From: Muribaculaceae bacterium
GTDB lineage: Bacteria > Bacteroidota > Bacteroidia > Bacteroidales > Muribaculaceae
Direction of reading: 5' to 3'
Length of the DNA: 21,069 bases
NCBI GenBank assembly: GCA_009775195.1
Contig: VSPF01000027.1
Coordinates: 1-21,069, forward strand
A program made the position numbers and the translations under genes. This document shows positions 21,012-21,069 of this stretch, one piece after another. The stretch's first letter is position 1; each line of letters opens with the position of its first letter. Under the pieces are notes generated by a model. It was given only the letters and a program-made list of their open reading frames with translations, was not told the origin of the DNA and searched no databases.

Positions 21012-21069
21012 TTAAAAGTTTATGCTAAGCGCGAGAAGCCAAACGCCAATTATGAAGGCCAGCGGCAAT
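21012..21069 (-). CDS. C-terminal end of a membrane protein (partial, clipped by window edge)
   Basis: The minus strand reads an open frame of 18 codons (LPLAFIIGVWLLALSINF) ending in TAA at 21012-21014. The sequence is a typical hydrophobic transmembrane helix ending, and the position 17 bases ahead of the DUF486 start fits an operon. The family cannot be told from this fragment. Confidence 0.5.
   Translation of the reverse strand, partial: LPLAFIIGVWLLALSINF

Noticed and set aside
1..21069. tRNA, rRNA, CRISPR array, insertion sequence or integrase genes.
   Set aside because: None were found on either strand. There are no spaced identical repeats, transposase motifs or cloverleaf-like sequences.

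Overview
The window looks like a chromosomal segment of a GC-rich member of the Bacteroidales, probably of the Muribaculaceae type. Four things point there: a Por/T9SS sortase gene (porU); promoters of the form TAnnTTTG instead of sigma-70 boxes; no evident Shine-Dalgarno sequences; and proteins that closely fit Bacteroidetes versions of Rex, Mrp, AcpP/FabF and TrmB. No rRNA, tRNA, CRISPR array, IS element or prophage was seen. Coding density is very high and no gap exceeds about 220 bases. All genes are on the minus strand except one S41 protease (18963-20612).

Reading the minus strand in the direction of transcription, from high to low coordinates, the layout is as follows. (1) A clipped membrane-protein end (21012-21069) and a DUF486 membrane protein lie convergent to the plus-strand C-terminal processing protease. 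(2) A metal-homeostasis pair follows: an AraC-type regulator with an N-terminal HMA metal-binding domain (18273-18824), then an SO_0444-type Cu/Zn permease ending in an HMA domain (16956-18194). (3) A tight seven-gene run, likely one operon, starts with rex and continues with a degenerate FAH-fold protein, porU, a secreted leucine-rich-repeat protein with a T9SS-like C-terminus, trmB, mrp and aroQ (16872 down to 8533). (4) A low-GC RHH/YafQ toxin-antitoxin pair (7853-8394) sits directly upstream of a five-gene surface-glycan or small-molecule operon: GT4 glycosyltransferase, NAD-dependent epimerase, small membrane protein, O-methyltransferase and GIPC-transferase-like beta-propeller (3837-7839). 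(5) acpP and fabF carry out fatty-acid synthesis and are separated by a terminator-like hairpin. (6) mtnN (MTA/SAH nucleosidase), an AlbA_2-domain protein and a Nudix hydrolase close the window (44-1892).

The most interesting points are these. Two linked HMA domains occur in the regulator and its neighbouring permease, and the permease HMA tail looks as if it could also be translated on its own. The FAH-like protein between rex and porU appears to have lost the metal-ligand acidic motif. The Mrp homologue contains no cysteine at all. Three promoters have a -7 box only 4-8 bases before the start codon, suggesting leaderless mRNAs. A T9SS-like cargo gene lies directly beside the sortase gene. 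Functions are assigned by recognising motifs by eye; no database search was possible.
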